A stretch of 64,000 nt of DNA, from contig SADC01001324.1 in NCBI GenBank assembly GCA_004194705.1, positions 372,001-436,000 of the forward strand, given 5' to 3'. The notes below the pieces were generated by a model. It saw only the letters and a list, made by a program, of their open reading frames with translations, was not told where the DNA came from and did no database searches. Positions 1 to 11,892 of this stretch are shown here, one piece after another. Origin of the DNA: Ditylenchus dipsaci. Lineage: Eukaryota > Nematoda > Chromadorea > Rhabditida > Anguinidae. Both the position numbers and the translations under genes were made by a program. Positions within the stretch are counted from its first letter, which is position 1, and each line of letters begins with the position of its first letter.

Positions 1-695
1 TTGGTGGTGTGAGGTTAGGCAAAGCATAAAACATTGCAAACAAATTTCTATTGGTTGCTGGCAGCCATCAGTAAAAAGATGAGTTAGTATAGACACTTTA
101 ATTGCACTACAGGATATACAATGACTCTTTTTTGGGGACAGAGAATTTATTTGTTTGAGAGCTGATCTATGAGCACTAAAATGTGAGAGGTAACAAGAAA
201 TACAAGGGATATTACACTATTTTTGAATTTTGAATAATAATTTAAGCTTACAGAAGCATGCATGTCTTCATTTTTCGGGTTTTCAAATATAAGTACAGTC
301 CAACTTGGATAAACCGCCACCCTAAAAGTTCGCTCCCGCATAGGGTCCGACTTTTTTCAAAAAAAGGGTGGCGGTTTCAAGAGGTTTTGATTTTTTAAAG
401 AACAAAATAAGAATTTTTTTGAAAAACGATCGGCAAAATCGGAATCCTGGCACCACATTGATAAAAAAAATAGGGTAAAAAAAGTGTCAGAGTCGAGGCG
501 GGAACGAACATCGAGGGGTGGCAGCTTATCCAGGTTCGATTGTATAAGATGAATTCAAAATTGCAAATTCTGAATTGAGCTCCTCGACGCTTAGAGGAGT
601 ATGACGAGAAAAACCAAAAGTCAGTAAAAGTGGATGCAGTCAAACAAATTTATGAAAATTTTCGGTTTGTCTGGCAATAATTTGCCTATTTTCAG
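1..695. other. SPTLC1 intron at window edge
   Basis: No coding exon is recognisable before the acceptor at 695. The stretch is treated as intron of the serine palmitoyltransferase gene and holds one pogo-like MITE at 296-542. Confidence 0.5.
296..542. mobile_element. pogo/Tigger-like MITE
   Basis: The element has imperfect terminal inverted repeats, CAGTCCAACTTGGATAA on the left and the complement of TTATCCAGGTTCGATTG on the right. It is bounded by TA at 294-295 and 543-544. The CAGTYRAACC-type end with a TA duplication is typical of pogo/Tigger MITEs. No transposase is present. Confidence 0.7.
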
Positions 696-3312
696 GTGTG
701 ACCGAGCATTTTGGAGTGCCAGTAATCGATGTGGACATGATTATGGTCTCACTTGAGAATGCTATAGCCTCCACTGGCGGCTTTTGTGCTGGCCGATCAT
801 TTGTGGTAGGGCACCAGCGTCTGTCAGGTTGGTTGATCTAGCTATATTTTGACTGTGTTAAGCCTAAAGTCTAGTATTTAGGCCTTGGCTACTGCTTCTC
901 CGCCTCTTTGCCCCCTCTCCTGGCAACTGCTGCTAGTGAGTTGATTTTTTGTTGTTATTGTGTATGATTTGAGTAATTTAATATGGCGGAAATAGGTAAG
1001 ACAGAAGCTGGAACTAGAAAACATCTGATTAGTCTATGATTTGACTGAAACTTATGTGAGGACATATGTCTGTCTTTTCCTTATTTTTTGATGACGTGAA
1101 GTTGGTTGAATAACAACACGCTTTTGCAAAAAAAAAGTAAAAGTTAAAAATTGAAAAAGTTTTATGAGCATGGAAAAATGCTTTATTAGAAAAAATAGGA
1201 AAAGCATAATTATACACAATATTGTAAAATTCTACAAAATTAAATAATGTAAAAACTAGGGTTGTGAAACGGTAATTTACCGGTAAATTACGCACGCGTG
1301 AAAAAGCCGGTAAAAACTGGTACGAATTCTTTTCGTAAAAATTGGTTAGCTCGACAACTATTTAACTATGACTGGTGGAAGAAAAGTTCTGCGTGAATTT
1401 TTAAAGCCTAATATTTACCAATGTTGTGATCATATCTTTTTTCAAATACCATTTTGTAGGGCACGGCGAAAATTCCGCGGGAGACAATTCCGCTACGGAT
1501 AATTCCGCGACAGATAATTCCGCGATGGATAATTCCGCGGAATTTCAATTTTTGACATTCCTGTTGAGAAAAACCAAATTCTGACACCAGAATCTGGTGA
1601 CCAGATTCGTGTTCAGCATGATCGATCGCATACCCAGGTACCTTTAAATCTAAAACTCGTGGTCAAATTTAGAATACCGTATTTTTTTCGAAAGGTTTTT
1701 TTTGTCTCGAGTGGAATTTGAAATCGGATAATAAGTTGAAATTTGAAAAAGGCGAATCTGTAATCGACCTTGCTGAACATGAATCCGGTGTCAGAATTTG
1801 GTTTTTCTCAACAGGAACGTCGAAAATTAAAATTCCGCGGAATTATCTGTCGCGGAATTGTCTCCCGCGGAATTGTCGCTGTGCCTTTTGTAGCCCTACA
1901 TCTCCTCTTTCAAATGGAATATAAAAATTAGCTTGAGTTTTTTGAGTGAGTTACCATTTGGCTCCAAACACCTGTGAGGTCATTTTGATAAGTTGACAAG
2001 CATTTTCAGTATTTTTATTTTTTGCCGGTAAATTTTACAGCCCTAGTAAAAACTGAAAGAAGCAAGGGGTGAGCAAACCACTGGCTAACTAGTTGTCTGT
2101 AGCATTTTGCATTTGTTGGTTAAACTAAATAAAAATTAAGGTGAGGCCTTGCGAATAATGGCTGCTGAACCTGAAAGATTTGAGCAACTTCAGTCAAATG
2201 CATCCACTCTTCATCACGGGCTTTTAGAAGCTTGCCAGGGAACTTGCTATGCAGTCCAGGGGTTGAGGTTATTATGTTCTTCTTCGCTTACAAACGAGAC
2301 GTTAATAACCATGTGGTTTAGCTATCACCACTGCAACATATAATCTACAAATCTGCCCTCCACTCCGATAGTAATCTGGAGCACCAAGATAGCATACAAA
2401 TAGAAGAAGACCAAGCTCGTGGTGAGAAAAAGCTTAATGGATTGGTCGATGAGGTAAATACTCATAAACTCAAAGCAATATTTTACAATGCAGACTACTC
2501 TCCAATAACAGCAGCCTCAAAAAAATTCGTTTTCCAGCTGGTCGACGCTTTTTACCCGTTTTTTAAGTATCAACCGGAAAAATGCCACGTTTTTGTAAAA
2601 GTGTGCCATTTTTTTGAATTAAAATCTGCCTACTTTTTTAAAGAGATTACAAAAACTTAGTTTTTCACCCTCAAACGGGCATTTGAAAGTTGGTAAAATC
2701 AGGCATCTGAATTAGAGTGGATGTTTAACTGGGTTTCGGTTGTACTCATTGAAATGAGCGTGTAATAGCTTAAAGTGTTGGGCGTAATTCGAGCTTTCTG
2801 AAAAACACAAATTTGACAATGTGCATATGAATATGAAAATTGTAGGAAATTACTCATTTATAATTAAAACCAAGGTTTAGACAATTTCCAATATATGTCC
2901 CAGACTCCAGAAAAAGTACGTGAGACATTTATCAGTCACAACTTCCGTACGATGGCCTACCCCGAGCCTAAGGCTGAACCTAAACTTGTTGTTTCAAAGG
3001 GTAGTTACAGCGATTTTGGGATGGTCAGATTTATGGGGGAGGGCATATTTGCTACTAGCGACAAAATTTTTATCTGTTTAAGTTGTTTAATGTCCATGGC
3101 ATTGTGGTGACTCGAGCCAGATATTTGGTGCGTGAAGAAGCATTTGCTGCTAAGCCATCGTGAGTGTATTTAGTGAAAGAGCCACTAATTTGCATTATTC
3201 CATGTTTAGAGTAAAGGTGATGTGCAGCTCGGAACTAAGTGAGCAGGAACTAAATAATGCTCTTCACAAGATAAAAGAAGCTATTAAAAAAGTGAGCAGC
3301 AAGGAGGATTGA
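696..3312 (+). CDS. SPTLC1: Serine palmitoyltransferase subunit 1, C-terminal part
   Basis: This subunit forms the ER-membrane heterodimer that condenses serine with palmitoyl-CoA, the first step of sphingolipid synthesis. Exons seen: 696-827, 882-935, 2141 to about 2266, 2332-2453, 3083-3159 and 3210-3312 (stop TGA). The first encodes VTEHFG, then GGFCAGRSF and HQRLSG; the second [16 protein letters not shown]. These match the conserved SPTLC1 core of the alpha-oxoamine synthase fold. Later exons give [12 protein letters not shown], an SPLQH segment, TRARYL and a helical C-terminus. The 5' half lies outside the window. The end of the third exon is uncertain, because the obvious donor does not join in frame to 2332. 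Two introns carry transposons. SPTLC1 lacks the PLP lysine, which lies in SPTLC2. Confidence 0.9.
1257..2045. mobile_element. hAT-like MITE with perfect 8-bp TSD
   Basis: The target duplication GTAAAAAC is at 1249-1256 and 2046-2053. The ends are TAGGGTTGTGAAACGG and the complement of TTTACAGCCCTA, the TAGGG...CCCTA type of hAT elements. Inner repeats contain ACCGGTAAATT. No transposase remains. It sits in a SPTLC1 intron and is itself interrupted by the element at 1460-1885. Confidence 0.85.
1460..1885. mobile_element. Nested foldback element with AATTCCGCG arrays, 8-bp TSD
   Basis: The target duplication TTTTGTAG lies at 1452-1459 and 1886-1893. The termini are GGCACGGCGA and TCGCTGTGCC. 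Just inside each end is an array of AATTCCGCG units, inverted between the ends. The GG...CC termini and 8-bp duplication are shared with the complete MULE at 26682-31782, so this is probably a non-autonomous MULE relative. It is inserted in the hAT MITE at 1257-2045. Confidence 0.8.
2880..3065. repeat. Dispersed repeat, copy 1
   Basis: The stretch starting ATGTCCCAGACTCCAGAAAA recurs at about 8513-8700 and, inverted, at about 24880-25065. It ends near GCTACTAGCG, as the other copies do. An open frame crosses it, but the copies do not keep that frame, so it is not annotated as coding. Confidence 0.6.
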
Positions 3313-3869
3313 AGGGCCATATATTCGCTAGCAAACAATCTTGAGAAATTCTTTTTTCGCCTATATTTGTTGCAGGGTACTTTGTGCCACACTTCTTTAC
3401 TGTGATCAATTTTCTCCATGGATTATTATATTGTCTGCATCTGCTTGGAGTTATATTTCGGGTTATTACATATTTTCTGAAAGTTAGAATAAATAGTGTT
3501 GCTAAAGCCTGTGCAATCTTCAGTTTAACATAGAGCTCTTAGACGCCTTTTTTAAATGTGTTCTTCTTGGTGTCTCATGAATCTTTTTTATTTTTTAGGT
3601 TTCACGTCAAAATATTTTCTTTTGCTTCAAAATGGCAATAATGACTTTTTCCGTCAAAAGTAGGAAAATTTTAAATGCCTTTTTTTAAAACAAATCTAAG
3701 AGTATAGTTTCATATAATTTTGCTAATTTTCTATAAACAGTTTCATAAACTCAACTGTGTTCGCACCATGAAAATGCCTGACTTAATCAATTTTAAAAAT
3801 GTTACTTATTTTTGGATCGAATTGAATTGTTGCCCCTTTTTCAAATTTCGAATAAAAAAAGATTGATCA
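3313..3869. other. Intergenic, no feature seen
   Basis: AT-rich sequence downstream of SPTLC1. I see no coding similarity or clear repeat. Confidence 0.5.
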
Positions 3870-4990
3870 TTTTTTCTGTGGCAAATTTACTTTTTTGTAG
3901 CAAAAATGTTTTTTGTGGCAAATTTATTTTGTAGCAAATTTACTTTTTTGTGGGAAATTTACTCTTTTTTGTAGCAAACCCGATTTTCGTCTGTAGCACA
4001 TATACTTGAGCTAGTTTGCTTATGTCTAAAAACTTTATGTCTAAAAACTTCAGAAATATATATACATCTGTCGATACACTTAATCCGCGTATCGTTTTCA
4101 GTCTTTTCAAACCAAAACCGACTTTCGAGAAACCCGAACCGAGAATTTCGGTTTGGTCCAGCAGTTGAAAATTGCGAATTCCTGAAAGATCATAGGAAGT
4201 TGGTAAAAGATCCCACTTTTACCGGCTATTTCGGCCAACACTCTTTTCTTCACAAGAAAAAGCATGTTAAGATCCAAAATTTACGGACTGAAGTGTTGCT
4301 CTTCTCAAAGTGGTGGAGCAAAATGTGGCTAAGGTTGATGGAATTATCATCATGCATTGTATTTATGGTGAATTCGGTAAGCTTGCGCAATTTCCATACT
4401 TATATATCAGAGGTTGTTGAGTAATGAAGCAGCCGAGAGAGTGCCAGGTGTGTGTTTGCTAGATTAGACTAGAGCCCAGCGGCTTTACCATCAATCAATT
4501 CACCTGTCTTTTATGAAGTCAAAGTCTTTCCTAGACTCAGAATACAAATTTTGATAATTTAGAATGAATAAATAAGCCCACTAGCTCAAGTATATGCGCT
4601 ACAGACGAAAATCGGATTTGCTACAAAAAAGAGTAAAGTCGCCACAGAAAAAAATAAATTTGCCACAAAAAAAAGTAAATTTGCCACCAAAAAAAGTATA
4701 TTATCTACATAAAAAATTTGCCACAAAAAAACATTTTTGCTACAAAAAAAAAATTTGCCACAGAAAAAATGATTAACCATAAAAAACTAAAATCTTGCCC
4801 CTTTTTTTTGAAATGTTGCCCCTTTTTTATAAAGATCGGATAAATTTCTCCGATTCGGCGCCTTCGATGAAATTCGGAGGAATTCACCCGATTTTGATTA
4901 AAAAGGGGCAACATTTCAGAAAAAGGAGCAACATTTCAATTTTTTATTTGAAATTTAAAAGAGGCAGGACATAAGAAAAAGGGGCGAGAA
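3870..4990. mobile_element. Foldback element with TTGCCACAAAAAA arrays
   Basis: Arrays of AAATTTGCCAC/TTGCTACAAAAAA units at about 3875-3985 and, inverted, at about 4600-4770 flank inverted stretches carrying GACGAAAATCGGATTTGC and CTCAAGTATATG. The outer right flank has several TTGCCCCTTTTTT words. Outer boundaries and target duplication were not resolved. The interior 4030-4570 has no recognisable gene. Confidence 0.6.
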
Positions 4991-5885
4991 TTCAGACTTT
5001 AGGGACAACATTTCAGTTACATCCTTTTTTTAATACGAATGTATTCATAATCAGGTATAATACTCGAATCAAACTCGTTTGGGGCCAAATTATTCAATTG
5101 TGGCTTAACAAAAAAACAGATTTTTTTTTCAAGATAGTGACATGCATTTGCCTACTAGGGTAGATTTTTAGCTGAAAAAACTATGATATTGATTTACTTG
5201 ATAGCTTACTTAAAAGCTGCACCATTTTTAAAATCTGACCTTATACTTTTCTGTAGTAGCTTCAATGAAACTGGTATTCACCAGGGTTGTGTCTTTTTTG
5301 CTAATGGCTTTTTCACGTTATTAGAGTTAGAGTTCGGGATTTTGGTTACGTGAACACCTCTGATCCTAACTTTAACTCGAACTCTATCTCTAACAACGTG
5401 AACAAGCCATAATTAAGTCCTAACAACTCCTTTTTAGATAATTTATTTTAAGCTTGTCTCAAGCTTTAATTTTTTTGGTTATCTTCAGACCGCCGAAGTC
5501 GGTAGTCGAAGTCCGAAGTTTGGCAAGACTTTCTAAAAATGTGCAGTTTTGTTGTCTTACCCTGTATTGCGCATAGAAATTTGCTTAATGTCTTAATTCA
5601 GGAAGCAATCAAAACCGGATTTTGAAAAAAAAACATTCCTGCAAAATAAGTAATCGCAAATTATCTTATCACATTTGATAACTCAAAATTTGTTATTTAG
5701 AAGTGTCTTTTATCCACCTTTTGTTATTCGCCTCTTTTGCAACTATTCAAACATCACCTTCTCCCACAGCAATCAATCACAAGCAATAGCTTGGTCCAAT
5801 TTTATTTAATAATTTCGTCCTTACAAGTAGGTTTTTCCTAAATGCACTTTTATTCAATAATCACTTCTAGAATTTCAGCTAAAAG
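4991..5885. other. Intergenic, one small palindrome
   Basis: AT-rich. A foldback at about 5290-5410 pairs CACGTTATTAGAGTTAGAGTT with its complement. Nothing else is recognised. Confidence 0.4.
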
Positions 5886-6008
5886 ATGCTAGACGTCCTT
5901 GCCCTGGCCTATGTCGTTTTCTCTACTGTCCAAGTTGCGCTCTTCTCTGCTACTCAAGTAGTTCTTGGCAAAAACATCAAGAAGGAAAAAAAGGGTAAGA
6001 AGGAGTGA
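5886..6008 (+). CDS. Small single-pass membrane protein, 40 aa, unrecognised
   Basis: The ATG at 5886 follows an acceptor (AATTTCAG) by 7 bases, which fits a trans-spliced start. The product has a 26-residue hydrophobic segment (about residues 2-27, VLALAYVVFSTVQVALF) followed by a lysine-rich tail ending KKEKKGKKE. An AATAAA signal lies at about 6072, 60 bases past the stop. Small ER proteins such as OST4 have a similar build, but I see no convincing motif and assign no function. The acceptor, intact frame and polyadenylation signal argue for a real single-exon gene. Confidence 0.55.
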   Translation: MLDVLALAYVVFSTVQVALFSATQVVLGKNIKKEKKGKKE

Positions 6009-6208
6009 TCAAGACTATGTAAAGAATCAAAGCTACTAAATATATGTCAGAACTTTTATGTGTGCAAACATAAATAAAATTTCTTTACAATTTTTGTTTA
6101 CACAATGCTATTGATTCAAAAATTTTACGATTTCGAAAAATTGTGTCCAAAGATGTCTGTCGAAAAAACTCCATATTTTCAGCATGGTATAGGTTTTGCA
6201 TGAGTTGC

Positions 6209-6447
6209 TTTAAAAAGGACATGCCCACGCCAATAAGTCCAATTTTAAGTGTCTGAATTCACGGGAACCACTTTTTCTTATAAAGGCAAGATCAGTTAAA
6301 TTTTTTTTTGCAAGATCAGTTAAAATCCTACAAAAACGGTCGAAATGGGAAAATAAACTTAAATCGACCTTGACTCTATAAAAGAAAATGGTGCCCACGA
6401 ATTCAAACATTTTAAATCGCATTGTTGTCGTGGGCTTGCTCATTTAA
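6209..6447. mobile_element. TTTAAA-bounded MITE, GGACATGCCC type
   Basis: The left end is TTTAAAAAGGACATGCCCACG and the right end is its imperfect complement (CGTGGGCTTGCTCATTTAA). Related ends occur at 16859, 27311, 29973 and 52083-52755. No coding sequence. Confidence 0.6.
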
Positions 6448-6859
6448 TTAACTATTAAGATGTTTCGGCATCGTATTTGTCGTGTTTTATTGTTGTGTTT
6501 AATGTTTTGGCATTGATGATGTTATTACCGATGATGCTCAAGCGCCAAGTAATAGACAAAAATTTTATCAAAAGTTCCGACAGTTTATATTTTTAATCTT
6601 AAATCAGAGCTTCCAAACGTCCTTTATTTAAAGATTTGTCATTTATTTGGGACCTCGAATCTTTAGAAATTTTGAGATTTAACGTCAAAATCTTTATTTT
6701 GGCACTCAAAGCCCAACAAGCACTGGATAAAATGGCACTTTTTGACCAAATGTCTTTTATTATTTATTTTAAAATTTTGATTTGGAAGCCCTGTCTTGAA
6801 TGAATGCTTTAATCAAATCAAACTGGCCAGACAAATTACTTGATGATTTCAAAAATATA
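6448..6859. other. Intergenic, degenerate repeat
   Basis: Holds a decayed segment with the phrases TTATTTGG and CACTGGATAAAATGGC that recur, degenerate, near 9345, 21995, 24235 and 33010. Confidence 0.4.
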
Positions 6860-6861
6860 TA

Positions 6862-7012
6862 CAGGGTGTGTCAAAATCACTCCTACTTTTTGCAGCAACT
6901 TTTAGTTTAGGGGAGCAAAGGAACAAAAAATGACAACGAAAGCAGGCGATTTCATTCAGAAAAGTTTGACGAAAACATTTTAAAAAATGGGCACTAAATG
7001 CGACACACCCTG
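6862..7012. mobile_element. Short Tc1/mariner-type MITE
   Basis: Ends CAGGGTGTGTC and GACACACCCTG are flanked by TA at 6860-6861 and 7013-7014. Only the terminal dozen bases are inverted. No transposase. Confidence 0.6.
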
Positions 7013-7014
7013 TA

Positions 7015-7975
7015 CGCGCACTACCTTGAAAGGCAATGCTACCGCTTCTTTGGGCAGTAACATTTAAGTAACTCAAATCTGGGTAATTAAATCAAAAAAA
7101 GTAAGCTCAGAAAAGGGATTCAAGAAATAGTTTAGTTAATAAAGTGATAGTGTGAGCCTTGTCTTCAAAGTGTATTACTTAGAGAAGCAGAAAAGCAAAA
7201 TAGAGAGTTAAAAGATGGGAAATTACATGTCAGAGTAATCCTTTTTCTCCTTCGCTCACAACCACACCACGTTGAAACTCCGCCATCCCGCCCGAACTCA
7301 CAATGTCAAGCAACGTTGGGCTCGACTAGTACTTGGATCGTAGACATCCTGAAAATTTAGGGTGATGTAAGCCAACAGACAGCATCCCAAGTACGCTTAG
7401 AAAAAAATACTCTTTGAGGGCGGGCACTTGGGCTTTTACGAAGCCAACAATATTTTTACAGATAAAAAAGCGATTTTAAATACACTTGTATAGTGTCTAC
7501 CTTTTATTTTCAAATTCAGCCTAAGCAACCTCATTTTTACGCGCTTGAGTGGTTTTGACTACGTAAGTGGTATAATAGAAAGTCATGCATAGCTTTATTA
7601 AAAAAATAGTTATGAGGACCTAATCGGGACACATGGCCAATACGCTTAAAATAAGAATACAGGTGAAGCTTAAATTTGTTTATTAAAGAATATACATATC
7701 CAGCAACCTTGAAGAAAAGATGGCAGAAAAAACTATGCGGCAGTTCAAACGGCAATGCACCTAATCACAACGCTACTACTCAACTATTTCATATAATCCC
7801 GAGCCGAACACCCAGCTTTCCAAAATTTGATCGAAGCTTGATTAATCTGAATCCGTCAAAGTCTCGACGAGGACGTAATCATGATGGTGAACATTATAAA
7901 CTCTAAGCTAAATACTTTTCCCACCTTTTCCCTGTTGAACAAAAGGTTGTGTGAAGTCAGCTCACAATCTTGAAG
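7015..7975. other. Intergenic, no supported gene
   Basis: Short open frames are present on both strands. None has a recognisable domain, splice support or composition that separates it from background. Confidence 0.4.
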
Positions 7976-8180
7976 GGTTTCAAAAAAAGTTCACGGTATG
8001 TAAACTGTGAAAAAGCTGTTTTGTGAATAACGGTTTATTGAAAAAGGATTTGTGAAAGTGCAGTTTGTGAAAATGCAGCTCCGCGAGCTTTTGAAAACAC
8101 ACTTTTGAAATGAAAAGTTTTGGAAAAAACCTTTTGTGAAGATGAGAATTTGTAAAGATGTTTTTTTTGTAAATCATCGT
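7976..8180. repeat. Irregular array of TTTGTGAAA words
   Basis: Degenerate units such as GTTTGTGAAAATGCAG and TTTTGTGAAGATGAG repeat through the interval, with a central CTCCGCGAGC. It resembles the word arrays at the ends of other elements here, but no paired inverted array was found. Confidence 0.4.
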
Positions 8181-8448
8181 ACCGCAAAAATTCATTCAAA
8201 CAATTTTTATTTTCTTCAACATTTCAAGAAATATTTCGGCTTTGTAGTTCAAGCATAACAAAAATATCAAAATATTTTTAGTCGGTTTTGAAAGACAGAA
8301 TCTTATTCTGCCTTTTAGTTCCAAATTAATTTGTAATTTGTTTTTGGCAGAAGATGAATGAACAGATTCTTGAATAGCACCTTCTAAAGCAACCAGCAAT
8401 TGTATCAGACTTGGTCTGTCCTAAACACAATTTGGAATAGACCTGTCG

Positions 8449-8695
8449 ACCCTAGTAGCGAATACCCCCTAACGATTTTCACCTTTTTATTTAAGTAAAA
8501 AGTACCCAAATTTATGTCCCAGACCCCGGAAAATATGCGTGAACTCTTTATTAGTCACAACTTCCGTACGCTGGCCTACCCCCAAGCCTAAGGCTAAGCC
8601 TAAACTTGTTGTTTGCAAAGGTAGTTACAGCGATTTTGAAAGGTCGGATTCTTGGGGGGGGGGGGTTTGTATTCGCTACTAGCGTCGACCTTTCC
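8449..8695. mobile_element. CTAGTAGCGAATACCC-ended MITE
   Basis: The left end is GACCCTAGTAGCGAATACCC and the right end the complement (ATTCGCTACTAGCGTCGACC). The interior contains the dispersed repeat seen at 2880 and 24880. A related copy lies at about 24830-25068. Confidence 0.6.
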
Positions 8696-9094
8696 TTCTA
8701 AAAACGAGCATAACTCACCGCCATACATTTGGAGTAGGCCAAGACAGGAAGTTTTCGGATGGAACGCCCACTCATGCCAGCGCATTTGCTGAATGTCATA
8801 ATATTGGAGGGCGATAATTGCGTGGCGGAAAATTGCGCGCCAATTTTCTTCTTTCAGTCAAAGTCAAAATTTTAAAATTTTTTTTAAGAGTGATAATACT
8901 ATTAGGTGATCCAGCCATTCTAGTTTCAACGAAGTATTAGTTATTGCAAAGTTAACAAAAGTAAGAGTATTGAACAAGTCAGAAAATAAATTTTATTCTC
9001 TGATTTGCTTCATATGCAGGGCTATCAAGTCAAAATTTCAAAAATAAGTAAAATGCTAAAAATAAGTACATTTAAAGGTATTTTAACATAAATA

Positions 9095-9336
9095 CCGTAT
9101 TCACTCTATTAACTCCCCATGGGGAGTTATTTTTCAACCCCGAAAAATCGGAAAATTTGTGGTCGATTTTGAGATTTTTGGGTGCTCAATCACAGTTTGA
9201 AAACTGGAATTAGGTAATCTCGTAGTAACTAAGAAAACGCAAAAAACAGATTTGCGAAATATTTGCTTTAGGCTGAGATGTGGGGTCCGTAGGGTGGGGA
9301 CTTATTAAAGGTGGGGAGTTAATAGAGTGAATACGG
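9095..9336. mobile_element. TACCGTATT MITE, copy 1
   Basis: Ends CCGTATTCACTCTATTAAC and its complement are flanked by TA at 9093-9094 and 9337-9338. Family members lie at 9428, 40459 and 48331. Confidence 0.75.
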
Positions 9337-9427
9337 TAGGCTACTTTATCCAGTGTTTATTGCTCTTTTTGTGGTGAAAAAAATAATAAGATTTGGAAAC
9401 TCAAAATAAGTACAAATATTATAAATA

Positions 9428-9581
9428 CCGTATTTTCTCTAATAATGACCCCTCTCTAATAATGACCCCCCCCTTATTTTTGACTAGGATTTCAGAGTTA
9501 AGGCCATTTTTGATTGACAATTTCGGAATTTTTGAGGGCTTGAAAAATAATGACCCCGGGGTCATTATAAAGAAAATACGG
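9428..9581. mobile_element. TACCGTATT MITE, copy 2
   Basis: Ends CCGTATTTTCTCTAATAATG and the complement of CATTATAAAGAAAATACGG are flanked by TA at 9426-9427 and 9582-9583. No coding sequence. Confidence 0.75.
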
Positions 9582-9801
9582 TAAATACGTTTGAGAGCCC
9601 TGTTTATGTGTTGAGTTTTTTTTACCAAATTTTGTAAGCATATTGCAATAAATGATACCTAGTAAGAAAATAGAATGGCAAGGCTACCTGATGGCATTAT
9701 CACTTTTAAAAAATTGCTTAAAAATTTACCTCTCTAACTAAAAGAAAAAATTTGGCGCACAATTTTTGCCCCTCCATAATATTATAACCTATAAGACCAT
9801 T

Positions 9802-10517
9802 GGAACTTATTGGGTTGGGGGGCGGGTTTTTCACTTATTTAAAAATAGTGTTTAAAAGACTCCTAAGTAATTTTTTATGCTTAAAACGATAAAAAAGTTA
9901 TTTTCTAACATTTTTCCACACAAAAAATGGTATTTTAGAAAAAAAATTTTGACTTTTTGCCTTGGAGGACCAAGGCAAATTACCTTATATTAAGGTATTC
10001 TACCCCGTTTTGGTCACTGGAGCTGGGCAAAAACTGTCTCTTTATGAATTTTTAATCAAGAGTCTAACTCGGAATTATGTCTAAGGTAAGTGAGTGCGCG
10101 CATCTCTAACCAACAAGCCCCTGCGCCCCCTTCGGGGCGCAGGGGCTTGGTTGCTTGGGGTTGAGATGCGCACACCCACATACCTTAGATGCAAATCACT
10201 CGTAAGTGACTCTGGATGCATAAAAATGTATGCATACCAGAGTTTCTTTATGCGGTAGGCCCAGTCAACAAAACTATGTTCAAATTCCATCTTTTGTGGT
10301 ATCCAGGTACCCTTTCAGGTTGGATTGCCTTGGGGGACCAAGGCAAAAAGTCAAGCTTTGGTAAAAAAAAAAGTTTTTTCTAAAAATCCATTTTTATGTG
10401 GAAAAATGTCAGAAAATAACTTTTTATCGTTTTAAGCATATAAAAATTACTTAGGAGTCATTTAAACACTATTTTAAATAAGTGAAAAAGCCGCCCCCCC
10501 CCAAACCAATAAGTGCC
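9802..10517. mobile_element. GGAACTTATTGGG foldback element, 8-bp TSD
   Basis: The target duplication AGACCATT is at 9794-9801 and 10518-10525. Termini are GGAACTTATTGGG and CCAATAAGTGCC. Long inverted arms surround a G/C-rich hairpin (GCCCCTGCGCCCCC and complement) near 10140. The copy at 19400-20875 shares ends and interior, and degenerate pieces lie at 39890-40100 and 58140-58380. GG...CC ends and an 8-bp duplication link it to the MULE-like group. Confidence 0.85.
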
Positions 10518-10525
10518 AGACCATT

Positions 10526-11892
10526 AGTAATTGGATGCTCACCTAGCTAATCTCTCTAGGTAGTGCACTTCCTCAGTTTGGTCAACTGCATCTTTTTTGT
10601 TCAGAAGACTTGAGCACAGTTTAGGGGTATCAGAAACCACGTTGATCTAAATTTTTATTTGTTCACACCTCCGATTTTGTTATGCTACTGTACTCTTCTT
10701 CATAATAATATTTAAAAAAATCAGTTTTATATCAAACTTATTTTTTTAATCATAGTGACGCAGTGTTCAATTGACCCCAGCATCGCTCTTTTGACCAATT
10801 AATCAAGACCAGAGCATTTGTGTTTTTGCACGTGGTCGCTTATTTTAGTCCCTACCCGGTTTTCGGTTTTCCGGTTTATTGGTCGGTTAAACAATTTGGA
10901 GATGCTTTTCAGTTTATTTTCGCAGTCAATAAGCGGGAATTTCGTTGTACAGCCATACCCTCGATTTGACGGCCCTCCGGGGTCGGTCCCATAGGTAGGT
11001 CGTTTAATAGAGGTTAGACTATACTTGTTTTGGATTTACCCAGTTTATTAGGACCGCTTTTCGAATTCTGTTTTTCAGGTTTCTGAACGAGGTTTTCTCT
11101 GTTGGAATCAGAAAAAAAAGTATCGCTAAATCGAAGTGTGACTGCAGATCTAAAATTAGTATGACGACACCATAATTTATGGTCTAGTCTACCAAAAATA
11201 TCTCTCACCCAAAGTCCATTGAAATCAAATTATATATGCGTGTGGATTAACCCAGTATGTTTTAGAGAGAGCAACACTGCCTATAACACCACGTTTTTTT
11301 CCATCAATTTGTAGAGAACACTCACCTCCACAATTGGCTCAAAAGATTAGTGGTGGCACCTATTCTGTCTATTCCCGCCTAACAAACGCCCTCCCTACTA
11401 ACAAAAACATTTCATTCAATGACAATAGAAGAAAAAACTATTATAGATGGCTCTTCAGTTTATTTATATTGGTGATGAGTTGAGGGGGGTCTCTTGTAAC
11501 AATAGTGTCCACCTTGTTTGTGTGACATTTTGCTTGTTATGTTGACTTTGTGTGTAAACAAAACTTATGAATTCTTGTTATTTTTTATCAAGCTTGTTCG
11601 TCTTTTCAAAAAATTCAGTCGGGGTTGATTGCAGCAAGCGATCAAGTTTGTGGTGTTCGCTTGAAAGAATTACGCAATTTTTTTTTTGTTTGTTAGAATT
11701 TTTTGAAATGAGTTTCTTTTATATTTTGGTGGTAGAAGCTACAAAAAAGATCTTTGGTGCGTTAGGGAAATCGGCTATGACTTAACGTGGAGATGGAATT
11801 GTATATTTGCAAAATCTGACATGATTATTTATTTCCGAAGTATTTTGTTTTAAGTTAAGAATATTTTTTATTTTGTCCTTTTCAGACATTTA
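10526..11892. other. Intergenic, one tiny pogo-like MITE
   Basis: A pogo-like MITE of about 72 bp lies at 10950-11021 between TA dinucleotides, with CCTCGATTTGACG and a complementary right end. The remainder has no recognised gene. Confidence 0.5.

Larger units (their letters stand above)
9017..9602. mobile_element. Decayed hAT-like MITE holding two nested MITEs
   Basis: The left end CAGGGCTATCAAG and right end TTTGAGAGCCCTG are imperfect inverted repeats. The flanks TTCATATG (9009-9016) and TTTATGTG (9603-9610) match at 6 of 8 positions. Two TACCGTATT MITEs lie inside. Confidence 0.6.

Noticed and set aside
1..13. A possible SPTLC1 exon end at the window start (TTTGGTGGTGTGAG-like before GTTAGG)
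   Set aside because: No reading frame joins it correctly to the exon at 696, and the residues do not match the family.
2895..3110. 71-codon open frame starting [12 protein letters not shown]
   Set aside because: It lies on a dispersed repeat whose other copies do not keep the frame, and it overlaps the last SPTLC1 exons in another frame.
10083..10170. Possible tRNA or structured RNA from the strong GCCCCTGCGCCCCC hairpin
   Set aside because: It is the central palindrome of a transposon family (also at 20520) and does not fold as a cloverleaf.
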